From: Alkalibaculum sporogenes
GTDB lineage: Bacteria; Bacillota; Clostridia; Eubacteriales; Alkalibacteraceae
Length of the DNA: 64,000 bases
Reading direction: 5' to 3'
NCBI RefSeq assembly: GCF_009362815.1
Contig: NZ_WHNX01000005.1
Span: forward strand, 1 to 64,000
In this document: in pieces, positions 7,188 to 17,814 of the stretch
How the letters are laid out: the number at the start of each line of letters is the position of its first letter
How positions within the stretch are numbered: the first letter of the stretch is position 1
Made by a program: the position numbers and the translations under genes
Notes under the pieces: generated by a model
The model's database searches: none
What the model saw: the letters and a program-made list of their open reading frames with translations, nothing else
Told to the model about the DNA's origin: nothing

Positions 7188-9134
7188 TTAGATACTGTAC
7201 TCTCTGACGGCATCTGCAAGACCGTCTCCTTCTAACTCTTCTACCTTAAAATATTTCGCTCCCATGGCCTGTGCAATCTCTTGGGCAAGCCCCAGTTTAA
7301 TAAAATCATTTTCTGTATCCACAACTATTGATTGTATCCCTACCTCTTTCAGTTTCTTTGCCATCTTGAGCGCATCCTCAAAAGCATCTTCTTCTTGGAG
7401 AGATACATTTGTCCGACCATCGGAAACTAATACTATAATAGGAAGGATATCAGGATTTTTCTTTGTGGCATTTTTAATAATCTCATAACCTTTTAACAAG
7501 CCCGCTGCCAAAGGGGTTCTCCCACCTGTAGGCAAGGACTGTAGACACTTCTGTGCTAAATCTACACTTCTAGTTATCTGCAATACGGTTTCTGCTTCAT
7601 TTTTCCGAAAAGCAATAAGTCCCACTTGGTCTCTCTTTTGATAAGCATCGTTTAGCAATGATACGATAGCTCCTTTTACTGCTGACATTCTTTTTTTTGC
7701 TCCCATAGACCCGCTAGCATCTACAATAAATAGAATGGTACTCCCTGTACGTTTTTCTCTTCGTTTTTCACGAAAATCAGTATGTTCTATGGCAATAGAT
7801 AGACCGTGATTTTCTCTGTACGCTTGAAAAGGGGCTGCTGCTCTTATTGTGGCATCGAAAGCGATATCATGTAATTTCCCTTTTGGTATACCATTTCTTA
7901 CATACTGACCCTTATTGGAATCCGTCTTTGTTTTGGCTCGTTTTCCTTCTCCTTTTCTTTTTTTTCGGTCCATGGGTTTAATATTAAGATTTCTCACCAC
8001 AAAAGTTCTACCAATCTCATCTATCTGATCAACACTAGTTTGATCATTCTGTGGATTTTTTTGAGTTTCCTCATTATGCCTATTATTTTCCATGTTATCA
8101 TCTGGAGGTAAGTCAGGCTGTTCACTTTCTTCTTTCTTTGAACGATTATCTTGCTGTTGTTCTTGCTGTTCCTGTGTTTCTTTTTCTTCCTGTGTCTCTT
8201 GTTGTTCCTGTGTCTCTTGTTGTTCCTGTGTTTGTTGATTTTCTTCATCCTGTTCCGCCTCTTGAGGAGCTTGAGTCTCTTTGGGAGGTTCCCTTTTTCT
8301 ATGGGGAAGTGCGTAATCCGCGGCTTCTTTAATATCTTTTATAATGATGTTTGTTCTTTTTTCTAAAGCTGCCATAGCCCTAGCAGTTTCAATAATAACC
8401 AATTCCGCTCTATGACCCGCGCAATTTGAACTTTCTACGATTTGCGCAGTCAAAGCCATTACATTTTCTGACACCTTCACTCTATGTAAAAATTCCATAG
8501 CCTCTTGAATCTCTTGTGCTAAATAGTAGGTTTCCATCTCCCAACTTTTGATAAAATCCATTGGAGATTTTTCATATTCCAACCTTCTTGCAATAATTTC
8601 TTTCCGCTCCAATAAACTCTTTGAACCTGTTACCTCTACATACAATCCAAAGCGATCTAGAAACTGCGATCTTAATAATCCTTCTTCTTGATTCATAGTA
8701 CCTACCAAGATAAATTGAGAAGGATGGGAATATGACATCCCTTCCCTTTCAACTTTATTTACTCCAGAAGACGCTGTACCTAAAAGCACATTTACGATAT
8801 GATCACTTAATAAGTTAACCTCATCTACATATAATATATTCTCATGGGCTCTTTGAAATATTCCTGGTTCGAAACTTCTTCTCCCGTCCGTCAACGCCTT
8901 TTCCATGTCTATGGTACCAACCAACCGATCCTCTGTGATATTTAATGGTAAATCAACCACTTGCCTACTCCCTGATACTTCCGCCAACCCTCTCACCAAA
9001 GTAGACTTGGCAGTTCCCTTTTCTCCTGCTATGATCACACCTCCGATTTTAGGATTAATTACATTAACTAGGAGTGCTTTCTTTACTTTTTCTTGTCCAA
9101 TAATAGCAGCAAAAGGAAAGACAGAAATGGACAT
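7188..9134 (-). CDS. Magnesium/cobalt-chelatase-like subunit D (AAA + VWA)
   Basis: A 648-residue BchD/ChlD-like protein: AAA+ domain (about 5-275) with Walker A G-E-K-G-T-A-K-S and Walker B I-L-Y-V-D-E-V-N, a long Gln/Glu-rich linker (about 285-390) made of imperfect repeats such as QEQQETQ, then a von Willebrand A domain with the MIDAS motif D-A-S-G-S-M-G (about 472-478). With the BchI-like and CobN-like proteins it would form an ATP-driven metallochelatase. Unlike degenerate BchD proteins the AAA motifs look intact. ATG 9134 follows GAGGTGG; an upstream in-frame ATG (9155) lies inside bchI and lacks a site. It is the last gene of the cobalamin-riboswitch operon. Confidence 0.88.
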   Translation of the reverse strand: MSISVFPFAAIIGQEKVKKALLVNVINPKIGGVIIAGEKGTAKSTLVRGLAEVSGSRQVVDLPLNITEDRLVGTIDMEKALTDGRRSFEPGIFQRAHENILYVDEVNLLSDHIVNVLLGTASSGVNKVEREGMSYSHPSQFILVGTMNQEEGLLRSQFLDRFGLYVEVTGSKSLLERKEIIARRLEYEKSPMDFIKSWEMETYYLAQEIQEAMEFLHRVKVSENVMALTAQIVESSNCAGHRAELVIIETARAMAALEKRTNIIIKDIKEAADYALPHRKREPPKETQAPQEAEQDEENQQTQEQQETQEQQETQEEKETQEQQEQQQDNRSKKEESEQPDLPPDDNMENNRHNEETQKNPQNDQTSVDQIDEIGRTFVVRNLNIKPMDRKKRKGEGKRAKTKTDSNKGQYVRNGIPKGKLHDIAFDATIRAAAPFQAYRENHGLSIAIEHTDFREKRREKRTGSTILFIVDASGSMGAKKRMSAVKGAIVSLLNDAYQKRDQVGLIAFRKNEAETVLQITRSVDLAQKCLQSLPTGGRTPLAAGLLKGYEIIKNATKKNPDILPIIVLVSDGRTNVSLQEEDAFEDALKMAKKLKEVGIQSIVVDTENDFIKLGLAQEIAQAMGAKYFKVEELEGDGLADAVREYSI

Positions 9135-9135
9135 A

Positions 9136-10176
9136 CTATGCCACCTCAATTTCATTTATGATTTTAGAAACCCGATCTACATTAAATGCTCCTTCTTCAA
9201 AGGGCGTTTTTCTCATTCGATGGGGAAGTACTAGCTCAGCTGCTTCTAATAGATCCTCTTTAGACACCATCTTTCTACCCATAAGAGCTGCAATAGTCAT
9301 GGCTGTTTTAATCATTGCAATATCTGCTCTATGTCCATCTACATTCATTTCAATACTTATTCTTGCAGTCAATTCCAAAATCGATTCCTCATAAGTGACA
9401 TCCTTAAGTATCTTTTGTGCTATTAAGATTTGTTCCCGCAAACTTTTTTGTTCTGCTTCAAAGGACTCTGAAAATTCCTTATAATCTTTTTCATATTCTA
9501 ATCTATTTTTAATAACCTCAATCCTAGTCTGTTTATCTCTTTCTCCTAAAACATCCACAACCATACTAAATCGATCTAAAAATTGAGGTCTCAAGTCCCC
9601 TTCTTCAGGATTCATGGTACCTACCAATATAAATTTTGAAGGATGTGAATAGGATACCCCCTCTCTTTCTATGGTATTGACACCCATTGCCGCAGAATCT
9701 AATAAAACATCTACAATATGGTCTTCCAACAAATTGACTTCATCTACGTAAAGTATATTACGATTTGCTTGCGCCAAAATCCCCGGTTCAAATCTCTTTT
9801 GTCCTTTTTTTATGGCATGTTCAATGTCAAGACTTCCTACCACTCTATCTTCAGTAGCACTTATAGGCAAATCAATTACCTTCATATTTCCAAATGTTTC
9901 AGGCAAAAGTTCATTATTTTTCAACTTGTCCTTACATTGGCTACACAAACTGCTTGAATCAATAGGATCACATCCAAAAATACAACCATCTACTTGAATC
10001 CTTTGAGGGAGTAGTTCTACTAAGGCTCGAACGGCAGTGGATTTCGCGGTACCTTTTTCACCTCTAATTAACACGCCACCCAATAGTGGATTGATTATAT
10101 TGAGCAGTAATGCTTTTTTCATTTGTTCCTGCCCTACAATGGCAGTAAATGGATAACTTCTATTTGCCTGATTCAT
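9136..10176 (-). CDS. Magnesium/cobalt-chelatase-like subunit I (AAA+ ATPase)
   Basis: A 346-residue BchI/ChlI-family AAA+ ATPase. Walker A is [10 protein letters not shown], Walker [11 protein letters not shown], sensor/arginine-finger region [16 protein letters not shown] and L-D-R-F. An insertion with four cysteines (C-I-F-G-C ... C-S-Q-C, about residues 65-83) is present as in many ChlI proteins and could bind metal or be redox active. It powers the large CobN/BchH-like subunit encoded upstream. The N-terminal half is clearly paralogous to the AAA domain of the next gene. Its TAG stop lies two bases before the bchD ATG. Confidence 0.9.
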   Translation of the reverse strand: MNQANRSYPFTAIVGQEQMKKALLLNIINPLLGGVLIRGEKGTAKSTAVRALVELLPQRIQVDGCIFGCDPIDSSSLCSQCKDKLKNNELLPETFGNMKVIDLPISATEDRVVGSLDIEHAIKKGQKRFEPGILAQANRNILYVDEVNLLEDHIVDVLLDSAAMGVNTIEREGVSYSHPSKFILVGTMNPEEGDLRPQFLDRFSMVVDVLGERDKQTRIEVIKNRLEYEKDYKEFSESFEAEQKSLREQILIAQKILKDVTYEESILELTARISIEMNVDGHRADIAMIKTAMTIAALMGRKMVSKEDLLEAAELVLPHRMRKTPFEEGAFNVDRVSKIINEIEVA

Positions 10177-10198
10177 TATACTCTCCTTCCTTTGTTAA

Positions 10199-10810
10199 TT
10201 ATTGTTTCACTTTTTTAACGACACCATATAATGCGATCATACCAAACATTGCACTTAATACTGTTATTAGAATATTAAAATCATCTGCTGTCTTGGGTGA
10301 TTCCGTTTTGTTAGTATTTTTCTTTGTATCTGAAGTAGCTGATTTATTCGTCGTGGTATCTTTTTTTTCTGTTCCTTGTACTAAATCAGCTGTGTTCCCT
10401 TGAAACGAGAGATCAATCGTTTGTGTTGCCCCCATTGCCGGTACCATCACACTAACAGGTACCGTTGCATTTTCATTAGATATAGAAAATTGATAGGTTG
10501 TCCATTCACCTGATGTAGAGATAACTTTAGCGGATGATCCTCCCACTTTAACCTCTGTTAAGCTTGTATTTTTGAAAGCTACTTGTGCTTGAATTTTACC
10601 TCCTGAAACGACGATTTTGGCTGGGCTTTTCACTGAACCTGCACTTCTAGATTCAGTCGTTTCCCCTGACTTAAATACCTTAACTCCGATGTTATAAGTA
10701 GCATCTTGTAAGGATACAGCTGCTTGAACGGAAGACCCAATGGATATCATTAATATGAACCCCACTACTAATGTTAAAATAAAATTTCCTTTTCTCTTTT
10801 GAATAGTCAT
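10199..10810 (-). CDS. NEAT-like cell-wall-anchored surface protein (short)
   Basis: A 203-residue secreted protein: signal peptide (about 1-30, V-Q-A-A), one NEAT-like beta domain (about 33-145: D-A-T-Y-N-I-G-V-K-V-F-K, K-I-Q-A-Q-V-A-F-K-N-T-S, W-T-T-Y-Q-F), a Thr/Lys/Ser linker, and a sortase signal S-P-K-T-A (171-175) with hydrophobic segment and tail K-K-V-K-Q. NEAT domains bind haem in Isd systems through Y-x3-Y; the matching stretch here, V-P-A-M-G-A-T-Q-T-I-D, has no tyrosine. Being in a cobalamin-riboswitch operon with a chelatase and B12/Fe-type importer, it may bind a corrinoid or other tetrapyrrole. ATG 10810 follows AAAGGAGG. A 167-bp gap separates it from the sortase gene. Confidence 0.75.
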   Translation of the reverse strand: MTIQKRKGNFILTLVVGFILMISIGSSVQAAVSLQDATYNIGVKVFKSGETTESRSAGSVKSPAKIVVSGGKIQAQVAFKNTSLTEVKVGGSSAKVISTSGEWTTYQFSISNENATVPVSVMVPAMGATQTIDLSFQGNTADLVQGTEKKDTTTNKSATSDTKKNTNKTESPKTADDFNILITVLSAMFGMIALYGVVKKVKQ

Positions 10811-10977
10811 ACTACTCTTCCTCCTTTAAATTTGTATTATTGATATCAGCTGTTCTCTTCATTCTGTGAAAAATATTAGAAAAAACAAACTGTAATATCT
10901 AATTTTATGATCATACATTTTAAAATATTTATTTGGATCGTATCAGGACTGATTAGACATACCATAAATTTTTGGTT

Positions 10978-11730
10978 CTAATTGCTTTCAACCATCTTCG
11001 CATGAATAGTAAATCTTGCATTTTCAAATTCGTAAGTACAAGTTGATAACGTTAATATCTTATCGTTTTTCGATAAGTGTGCAGTCGTATCGTAGAGCGA
11101 ACGCGATTGAATATCTTTTAAAAACATTTCGAATTCTTTATCATTTGAGAAATCTGTTTGAATATAATCAAAATCTATAGGGGTAATATATGCTGAAAAA
11201 ATCTCCCATTGTATTTCTTTATATAAGGTATCGAATTCTATAAAAGGATGTTCCTCATAATATGATTTTTGCTTATAGGCGACTAATCCAGAAAACATAG
11301 ATTTATCTTTCATATGGTGACCGTAAATGATCGTATTACGATCTAAGCCTTTCCCTTCGTTTCTAAAATCCATAAAGATTGATCCTGCCCGCGTTTGTTC
11401 ATTTTTAATATTATGATATAAATAATAGTCATTATTATCGGTTTTCAGAACAGGATAATCAATCTTGGTGTCGTTAATTTTCACCCAACCCACTACATCT
11501 GAATTTATTACTATGAAAGGTTCCAATTTCGATATTACATGCTTCTCTATATTGCTATTTTCCAGTACTTTAAGTTCTTCCTTCTTCAACTCTTGTAATT
11601 CATTATATAGTTGCTCATTTTTGTAACTGTTCCATATATAGCTTCCAACTACATATATCGAATATAGAATGATGAAAATCAATATTAAAGCTATCATTTT
11701 TAATCCTGTTTTATTTTTGTTACTCTCCAT
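10978..11730 (-). CDS. srtB: Class B sortase
   Basis: A 250-residue membrane-anchored sortase: one N-terminal transmembrane helix (about 11-32), a helical stretch, then the sortase barrel. Catalytic features are I-I-Y-G-H-H (His), T-L-S-T-C near residue 231 (Cys) and the Arg of F-E-N-A-R-F. Class B sortases usually attach haem-uptake NEAT proteins to peptidoglycan; here the two NEAT-like proteins of the operon end in S-P-K-T-A-D-D-F-N and are the obvious substrates. ATG 11730 follows AGGGG; the upstream ATG 11745 overlaps that site. Confidence 0.92.
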   Translation of the reverse strand: MESNKNKTGLKMIALILIFIILYSIYVVGSYIWNSYKNEQLYNELQELKKEELKVLENSNIEKHVISKLEPFIVINSDVVGWVKINDTKIDYPVLKTDNNDYYLYHNIKNEQTRAGSIFMDFRNEGKGLDRNTIIYGHHMKDKSMFSGLVAYKQKSYYEEHPFIEFDTLYKEIQWEIFSAYITPIDFDYIQTDFSNDKEFEMFLKDIQSRSLYDTTAHLSKNDKILTLSTCTYEFENARFTIHAKMVESN

Positions 11731-11748
11731 GGCTACCCCTATCATTTT

Positions 11749-12249
11749 TTAGTTACTTTTCACAGCCTCTTTGATGGATATGCCATATTTATCTATAAAA
11801 TAAGCTTCCAGAACTTTTACTTCCATTGAAGTATTTTCTGAGGCACTCTCCCATCTACCTGCATCTTTAGCACTTTGAGTGCTATCTGTATGATCATCCC
11901 CTTCTAATCGAACCAATTCTTCTTGTTCTAGATCATAATAGTAGTAAAAGCCTGTACCCATCGCTGATACATAATAATATTTTTCCACTTCGTTATTCGC
12001 GTAATCAAATAAATAGTAATCCGCGGTTTCTCTACCTGTTAAATCAGTTTTTACAAATTTCGCATAGGGTTTTTCTCCTTTTTCTATAGAGATGAGTAAT
12101 CCCGAATCTTCGAAGGGACTGGTCTTTGTATCCGTATAAGATAATACGCCATCTGTTTCTACAAAGGTTTTCGCTAAAGGGTCTTTGGCACACCCCCCAA
12201 TCATGATAGCAATAGAAATGAATAATAATAGTATTGTTATTTTTTTCAT
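11749..12249 (-). CDS. Small lipoprotein of unknown function in the chelatase operon
   Basis: A 166-residue lipoprotein with signal peptide and lipobox M-I-G-G-C (Cys20). The mature part is rich in tyrosine and acidic residues (V-E-K-Y-Y-Y-V; G-F-Y-Y-Y-Y-D-L-E), which could suit ligand binding, but I recognise no family. ATG 12249 follows GAGGAGAG; an ATG 42 bases upstream in the same frame overlaps the end of the CobN-like gene and has no site. Its place between the chelatase subunit and the sortase suggests an extracytoplasmic part in the same uptake system; that is inference. Confidence 0.75.
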   Translation of the reverse strand: MKKITILLLFISIAIMIGGCAKDPLAKTFVETDGVLSYTDTKTSPFEDSGLLISIEKGEKPYAKFVKTDLTGRETADYYLFDYANNEVEKYYYVSAMGTGFYYYYDLEQEELVRLEGDDHTDSTQSAKDAGRWESASENTSMEVKVLEAYFIDKYGISIKEAVKSN

Positions 12250-12287
12250 GGATATCTCTCCTCGTTTAGGTATATCGGATTTGTGTT

Positions 12288-15200
12288 TCATAACTTTTCC
12301 TCGATATCTCCTTCTACCTTAAGATAGACTTCTTTTATCTTATCTAATTGTATGGCAGTGGCTTGCCAGTAACCCCTATTATAGTACTCCATCATTTTTG
12401 CCAATATGTCCATATAGGCATAGGGATTATTTTCAGCAAGTTTTTTACATAGCTCTTCATCCTGAATATAACGCTGAAATAAATCCTCGTAAATCCATGC
12501 CTCTACCTGATTGGTGGTGGCCGCGAGGCCTAAGATATTTTCAAATCTTTTAGAAATATTTTGTACCCCATGATAGTTATGTTCCAACATGCCATCGATC
12601 CATTTTGAATTCAGCAATCGTGTGCGAACTCCCCTAGCAATAGATTTTTCTACACTTTCGCTGTAGATTTTTTCTTCTGTTGTATCTGTAATGTACATCT
12701 TGACTTTTTGATTTTTCACCATTTCTACCGACTTTGCTAAGCCACCAAAAAATTCATAATAGTGATCTAAATCTGTAATTTGATATTCATGGCTACTCCG
12801 CACTTGCGATATGATCTCTACACTTTTTAAATTTTCTTTATGAAGTCCCTCTACTTTTTTCCCTCGGTCACGTCTATTATAGACATACTGCAGCTTATCC
12901 AAAAATACGTTGCCAATCTGCTCTTCTTTTTCCCAGTTTTTAGTTTCAAATATGCCTGTGATCCCCGTTCCATATTCTCCTTCTCCTGGGCCGAATATCC
13001 TCGCCCTGGCAAGTTCTTTGGCTTCTTCTACTTCATATCCATTTTCTAAGAGCTTCTCATAGTTTTTCAAAGTATTTCCTTTGATATAATTCTCTTCCTC
13101 TTTTTCGTCTAATATAACCAATTGATGTAATACATCATCCATACTTTCAATTAAATTCGGAAACATATCTCTGAAAAAACCACAAATATGAATGACTACG
13201 TCAATCCTTGGGCGTCGTAATTCTTCCATGGGAATGATCACGAATTTTAAATCCCATTCATTCCTTTTAGATGATATTTTTACTCCCCAATAAGAAAGGA
13301 TCTGACTAAAGGTTTCCCCTTGGGTTCTTGATGTCTCTAACCCCCATAAAATAACAGCTGTAGAGCGTGGATAATTACCTTCCTCTGTTTTATACATTTC
13401 AAGGGTATTTGCACATATTTGATTTCCTCTTTCAAAAGCAGTCTGAGTGGGGATCAATCTTGGATCAAACTGATATAAATTATATCCCGTTGGCAAAATT
13501 TCTGGATGCCTGTAAATATCCCCAGCTAATTTTGCAGGATTATACCGCCCTTCCAACACCCTCAACAACCCTTCCATCTCATGGTTTTTTTTGGCGTCTA
13601 CCATGATTCTTTTTCCAAATTCTAGTACGTAATTAAAATCTTCTTTTTGTTCTTTATGTATATACGGAAATTCTTCCATCAACCCATCATTTAAATAAGC
13701 ATCAAATAAAATATCTGCTTCTTCTTTTAATTCTTTAATGGCTCCATAATCATCCTCTTGAAATAATTGTTCCAGATTATATCCTTTCACATTAGCAATC
13801 AACTTTATAAGAGATGATCTATCTCCATGTCCATAGTCGAGTAAACTTCTTGCATATACTTTTGCTTGTTTACTATCAAATCCTACACCAAATGTATGTA
13901 GCCCTTTAGGAATAAGACTTGTCTTCATGCGATACAGCTCACATTCTATTTCTTCAAGATTCTGTGGCATATGTAATTCCTCAGCCATTTTCAATATACT
14001 GTCTTTTATATCTTGGCTTGCACTTGGAGATATAGCAATGGACTGATGGTAATTATCCAACATTATCGTAAACTTAGAATACCTCTCTTCTAATTCTCCC
14101 TGAACAAATAATGGAGGTTGATACCCAATAAGATTGGCATGGGATCTTCGTTTGGCAATGGTTGCTTCTGAGGGGTTTCCTGCATAATAAAGATATATAT
14201 GAGGTATATCTCCTAACAACTTATCTGGATAACAATTCCCACTCATTCCACATTCTTTTCCTTTTAAAAATTCTAATGTTCCATGGGTACCTACATGAAT
14301 GATCACATCTGCCTGGAACTCCTTTTGAATCCATTGATAAACAGCTATGTACTGATGATGAGGGGGTATAGTTTTGTCATGATACACCTTATCCGCTTCT
14401 TCATGGATTCCTCTAGATGGCTGTAATCCTAGAAATACATTTCCTTGGAGTATTCCAGGAATGAACAAATCACCTTTATCTGTCATAATGTTCCCTGGAG
14501 CTGGCCCCCAAGTTTCTATAACTTCGCCATCATCAAACTTGTCTTGGAGGACTTTCTTATACGTCTTCCCAGGATATCGAATCATCCCCTCCCAATCGTC
14601 TCCGTATTTTGCGGAATTCACTGCCTTACCTGCTGTAAATATATCCATGAGCTCTTCTTTTGATAAGGGTTGTACCTCATACCCATCTGTATGGAGCCCT
14701 TTTATTATTTGTTCTACGGATGCAAAAGTATCTAAAAAGGCTCCTCCAAACAAATTGCTTTCACCTGGAGGATAGTTATAACACATAATGGCAATTTTCT
14801 TCTCCTTGTTCTTCTTTTTCCTCAAGGAAAGATGTTTTTTTACTCTGGAAATCAAATGTTGAAGTCGTTCTTCGATGATTGTTATTTCATGAACTTCCAC
14901 ATCAAATTTTCCGTTATATTCAGTACCACCCATGGCTCCTATTGGATAGGTCTCAATACATCCATCCAATTCGGGAAGCATAATGGATATTAGCACTTCC
15001 GATGATGTGCATCCTTGCACAGATTCTTCCCACTCTTGTATGGTTTTTCTTGTCATAAAAAAGGGATGTAAATAGGGAGCATCTACTTCCTGTAATAAAT
15101 TGATTCCAGCTTGAAAGTTTCCTCCCATTGGTCCTGCTCCAAGACGAAAGGACATAAAGTTTAGAATAAGATCTACTGGGGCACCAATGGATTGCAAAAG

Positions 15201-16001
15201 GAATTCCTTCAACTTTTCTTCATTCTCTTCAAAAGGCCCTGACACAGCTATAGGAATTGCATTGGAGAATTCTTTCATACTCTCTTGTATCATGCCTACA
15301 CAACTGGAAGTATCGTTTGGATAGGTATGTCCATAAAAAAGAATGACCACAATCGGCTTTTCTGGATGTAAGGGAAAATCTTTTTGATAACTTTCAAAAT
15401 CATCATAAAAACTCATGGTTATCGGGTCACTTAGATACACACCATTGACCTCTCTGGGTTCTTTGGGCTGAGGTAACTCCTTTTGACGCCCATATTCTCG
15501 TAGTAGGAGATAAAGCATGTTTTGTATATTATGTTTATCTGCTACTCTAAAATACTTCATGATAAGGCCGTAATTTTGCATATCTTTTACTTTTTGTGGT
15601 ATGATTTTACCCATTTTATCTGCCATGTTTTTCATTTTTTTCATGGTATCCATGTTCATTTTACTGTCAGTTCTTTCAGCAGATTTATCAGCTGTAAATT
15701 TTCCAAGTCGAAGATATTCTCTAGCGCTATTTCCATAGGGGATAATATTTCCGGTACATCCCTCTAGGGCTTTATATATCGCTTTAATAATGGTTGGTGT
15801 ACTTCCCATTAAATCTACGAAAACCATCTGACTATCCATAATATCCTTGGTCATTTTTTTAATCTGTTGTTCACTCATAGGAGAGGCAGTATCGTAAAGC
15901 TTTAATTCTAAAGATTGTGGGTAGTTTTCACTTATTTCTTTTTCTGCGTGAATTAATTTATGTATTACCGATGCAGAGACTGTTGCAAATGTAATCTTCA
16001 C
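12288..16001 (-). CDS. CobN/BchH-like chelatase large subunit
   Basis: A 1237-residue protein of the CobN/magnesium-chelatase H family, about the full family length. Conserved stretches include H-V-G-T-H-G-T-L-E-F-L-K-G-K (about 568-581), L-Y-Y-A-G-N-P-S-E-A-T-I-A-K-R-R, and W-G-L-E-T-S-R-T-Q-G-E-T. In known systems this subunit binds the tetrapyrrole and places the metal, driven by the I and D subunits; both lie downstream in the operon. Which metal and tetrapyrrole cannot be read from sequence; the cobalamin riboswitch points to cobalt or a corrinoid. The start is a GTG overlapping the stop of the ABC ATPase gene (GTGA), so translation is coupled. Confidence 0.88.
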   Translation of the reverse strand: MKITFATVSASVIHKLIHAEKEISENYPQSLELKLYDTASPMSEQQIKKMTKDIMDSQMVFVDLMGSTPTIIKAIYKALEGCTGNIIPYGNSAREYLRLGKFTADKSAERTDSKMNMDTMKKMKNMADKMGKIIPQKVKDMQNYGLIMKYFRVADKHNIQNMLYLLLREYGRQKELPQPKEPREVNGVYLSDPITMSFYDDFESYQKDFPLHPEKPIVVILFYGHTYPNDTSSCVGMIQESMKEFSNAIPIAVSGPFEENEEKLKEFLLQSIGAPVDLILNFMSFRLGAGPMGGNFQAGINLLQEVDAPYLHPFFMTRKTIQEWEESVQGCTSSEVLISIMLPELDGCIETYPIGAMGGTEYNGKFDVEVHEITIIEERLQHLISRVKKHLSLRKKKNKEKKIAIMCYNYPPGESNLFGGAFLDTFASVEQIIKGLHTDGYEVQPLSKEELMDIFTAGKAVNSAKYGDDWEGMIRYPGKTYKKVLQDKFDDGEVIETWGPAPGNIMTDKGDLFIPGILQGNVFLGLQPSRGIHEEADKVYHDKTIPPHHQYIAVYQWIQKEFQADVIIHVGTHGTLEFLKGKECGMSGNCYPDKLLGDIPHIYLYYAGNPSEATIAKRRSHANLIGYQPPLFVQGELEERYSKFTIMLDNYHQSIAISPSASQDIKDSILKMAEELHMPQNLEEIECELYRMKTSLIPKGLHTFGVGFDSKQAKVYARSLLDYGHGDRSSLIKLIANVKGYNLEQLFQEDDYGAIKELKEEADILFDAYLNDGLMEEFPYIHKEQKEDFNYVLEFGKRIMVDAKKNHEMEGLLRVLEGRYNPAKLAGDIYRHPEILPTGYNLYQFDPRLIPTQTAFERGNQICANTLEMYKTEEGNYPRSTAVILWGLETSRTQGETFSQILSYWGVKISSKRNEWDLKFVIIPMEELRRPRIDVVIHICGFFRDMFPNLIESMDDVLHQLVILDEKEEENYIKGNTLKNYEKLLENGYEVEEAKELARARIFGPGEGEYGTGITGIFETKNWEKEEQIGNVFLDKLQYVYNRRDRGKKVEGLHKENLKSVEIISQVRSSHEYQITDLDHYYEFFGGLAKSVEMVKNQKVKMYITDTTEEKIYSESVEKSIARGVRTRLLNSKWIDGMLEHNYHGVQNISKRFENILGLAATTNQVEAWIYEDLFQRYIQDEELCKKLAENNPYAYMDILAKMMEYYNRGYWQATAIQLDKIKEVYLKVEGDIEEKL

Positions 16002-16813
16002 TTTTCATCCCCCTTATGTTCATTCTGTACTTTCGTAGCATAAAAAATGGGTCTATGATTTTCGCGATCCATTATGATTTCTGCCTCTACATGAAAAACT
16101 TCTTGTAATACTTCACTTTCTATAATCATCCAAGGATCGCCTTGTCGAACCACTCTTCGATCTTTTAAAACAATTAATTCATCAGAAAATCTAACTGCAT
16201 GATTGATATCATGTAAAACCATTAGGATAGTAATTCCTTCTTCTTTATTTAATTTTGAAATCAATTCCAAAATCTCAAGCTGATGGGCAATATCCAAGTA
16301 GGTGGTGGGCTCATCTAGAAGTAAAATTTCTGGTTTTTGGGCTAGAGCCATTGCTATCCAAGCTCTCTGCCTTTCTCCCCCTGAAAGTGTATTGATCTTC
16401 CTATGAGATAAAGCGTCTAACTTCGTCATCTTGATCGCCCAGTTAATGATTTTACTATCCTCTATCTCTGACCCTTTCCACCACGATTTATGAGAAAAGC
16501 GACCATACTGCACTAGATTTTTTACAGTTACATCATTACTATTAGTATTATTTTGACTTAATACAGCCATTTTTCTAGCCAAATATTTTATCTTCATTTT
16601 AAATATATTTTCACCGTTTAACAGAATCTTTCCTTTATTGGGTTTGATACTTCTACTTATTGTTCTAATAAGGGTTGTTTTCCCGCATCCATTAGGACCC
16701 ACTACGGCAACTATTTTCCCTTTTGGAATTTGTAAATTTATTTCTTCTATTACATTTTTATCTTTATAACTCACATTAACATCTTCAATGTCTAAAATAA
16801 ATTCTTTTCCCAT
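15998..16813 (-). CDS. ABC transporter ATP-binding protein, FepC/BtuD type
   Basis: A 271-residue ATPase of the iron-siderophore/haem/cobalamin importer family. Walker A G-P-N-G-C-G-K-T-T, Q-loop A-V-L-S-Q-N-N, signature L-S-G-G-E-R-Q-R, Walker B I-L-L-L-D-E-P-T-T, and H-loop V-L-H-D-I-N-H. It energises the permease encoded just upstream; the gene order is binding protein, permease, ATPase. ATG 16813 follows AAGGAG; a TTG just before it is the other possible start. The 3' end overlaps the CobN-like gene by four bases. Confidence 0.93.
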   Translation of the reverse strand: MGKEFILDIEDVNVSYKDKNVIEEINLQIPKGKIVAVVGPNGCGKTTLIRTISRSIKPNKGKILLNGENIFKMKIKYLARKMAVLSQNNTNSNDVTVKNLVQYGRFSHKSWWKGSEIEDSKIINWAIKMTKLDALSHRKINTLSGGERQRAWIAMALAQKPEILLLDEPTTYLDIAHQLEILELISKLNKEEGITILMVLHDINHAVRFSDELIVLKDRRVVRQGDPWMIIESEVLQEVFHVEAEIIMDRENHRPIFYATKVQNEHKGDEK

Positions 16814-16818
16814 CAAGC

Positions 16819-17814
16819 TTATCTCCTTAGTAAGTATAAAAAGAACGGTGCTCCCAACACTGCCATAACAATTCCAACGGGGATTTCAACTGGACTGAAC
16901 ACAGTCCTTGCAAAGGTATCACTAAATATTACTAACGTTGCACCTAAAAGAGCCGAGGCCGGAAACATATACTTATAATCGTTACCCAACAACAGTCTAA
17001 CACTATGTGGTACGATCAATCCCACAAATCCCAAAAGACCCACTACGCTGACGGCACTTGCAGCCATAAGAGCAGCTAAAGCTGTAAACCCAATTCGCGT
17101 TACTTCTACATTTAACCCTAGACCTCTTGCAACATCATCCCCTAATACTAAAATATTTAGTTTATTAGCAAATATAACAACCAAAATCATACCAATAATC
17201 GTATAAGGTAAAATCGTTTGTACTTCCGGCCAACTCCTAGAAGAAAGACTTCCATTCATAAAAGTAAGTGCCCCATGTACCCGATCGCTGAATAGAACTA
17301 GGGTACCCGAGATTCCTGCACCAAAAAGAGCCGAAACAGCAACTCCTGCAAGTATAACTCGTGTGGGTTGTATCCCCCCCTTCCACGCTAATATATAAAT
17401 AATAATTGCTGCAAGCATAGCACCACAAAAAGCCACTAAAGGTACCAAATGTTGATATTGAGGAAAAATCACTAGGATCACAATCGCAAACAGACCTGCT
17501 CCACTGCTAATACCAATAATACTTGGGTCAGCCAAGGGATTTTTCATGACTCCTTGTAAAATAGCGCCAGATAAAGCAAGATTACATCCTACCAAAGCGG
17601 CTAATATCATTCTAGGCAAACGTATATTCCATATGACCATCCTATCTGAACTACCGTCATCATTCATGATTACCTCAAATATACGCTCCACATTTAATGA
17701 GATAGTTCCTTTTGCATTCCCTAATATAAAACCAAATACCAATAGAAGTGCAATAATGACAATAATACTTATTTTATATCCTTTCTTGTCTTTTAGAGAC
17801 TCTTCATTTTCCAT
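16819..17814 (-). CDS. FecCD/BtuC-type ABC transporter permease
   Basis: A 331-residue membrane protein with about ten hydrophobic helices and family motifs N-I-R-L-P-R-M-I-L-A-A-L-V-G, L-Q-G-V-M-K-N-P-L-A-D-P-S-I-I-G, and G-L-I-V-P-H-S-V-R near the coupling helix. It forms the channel for siderophores, haem or cobalamin. The ATG at 17814, after AGGTG, overlaps the end of the binding-protein gene by 11 bases; the GTG at 17823 overlaps the ribosome binding site and is rejected. Confidence 0.93.
   Translation of the reverse strand: MENEESLKDKKGYKISIIVIIALLLVFGFILGNAKGTISLNVERIFEVIMNDDGSSDRMVIWNIRLPRMILAALVGCNLALSGAILQGVMKNPLADPSIIGISSGAGLFAIVILVIFPQYQHLVPLVAFCGAMLAAIIIYILAWKGGIQPTRVILAGVAVSALFGAGISGTLVLFSDRVHGALTFMNGSLSSRSWPEVQTILPYTIIGMILVVIFANKLNILVLGDDVARGLGLNVEVTRIGFTALAALMAASAVSVVGLLGFVGLIVPHSVRLLLGNDYKYMFPASALLGATLVIFSDTFARTVFSPVEIPVGIVMAVLGAPFFLYLLRR

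Noticed and set aside
8021-8366. Several overlapping open frames on both strands
   Set aside because: They are shadows of the low-complexity Gln/Glu codons of the BchD-like gene, without ribosome binding sites.
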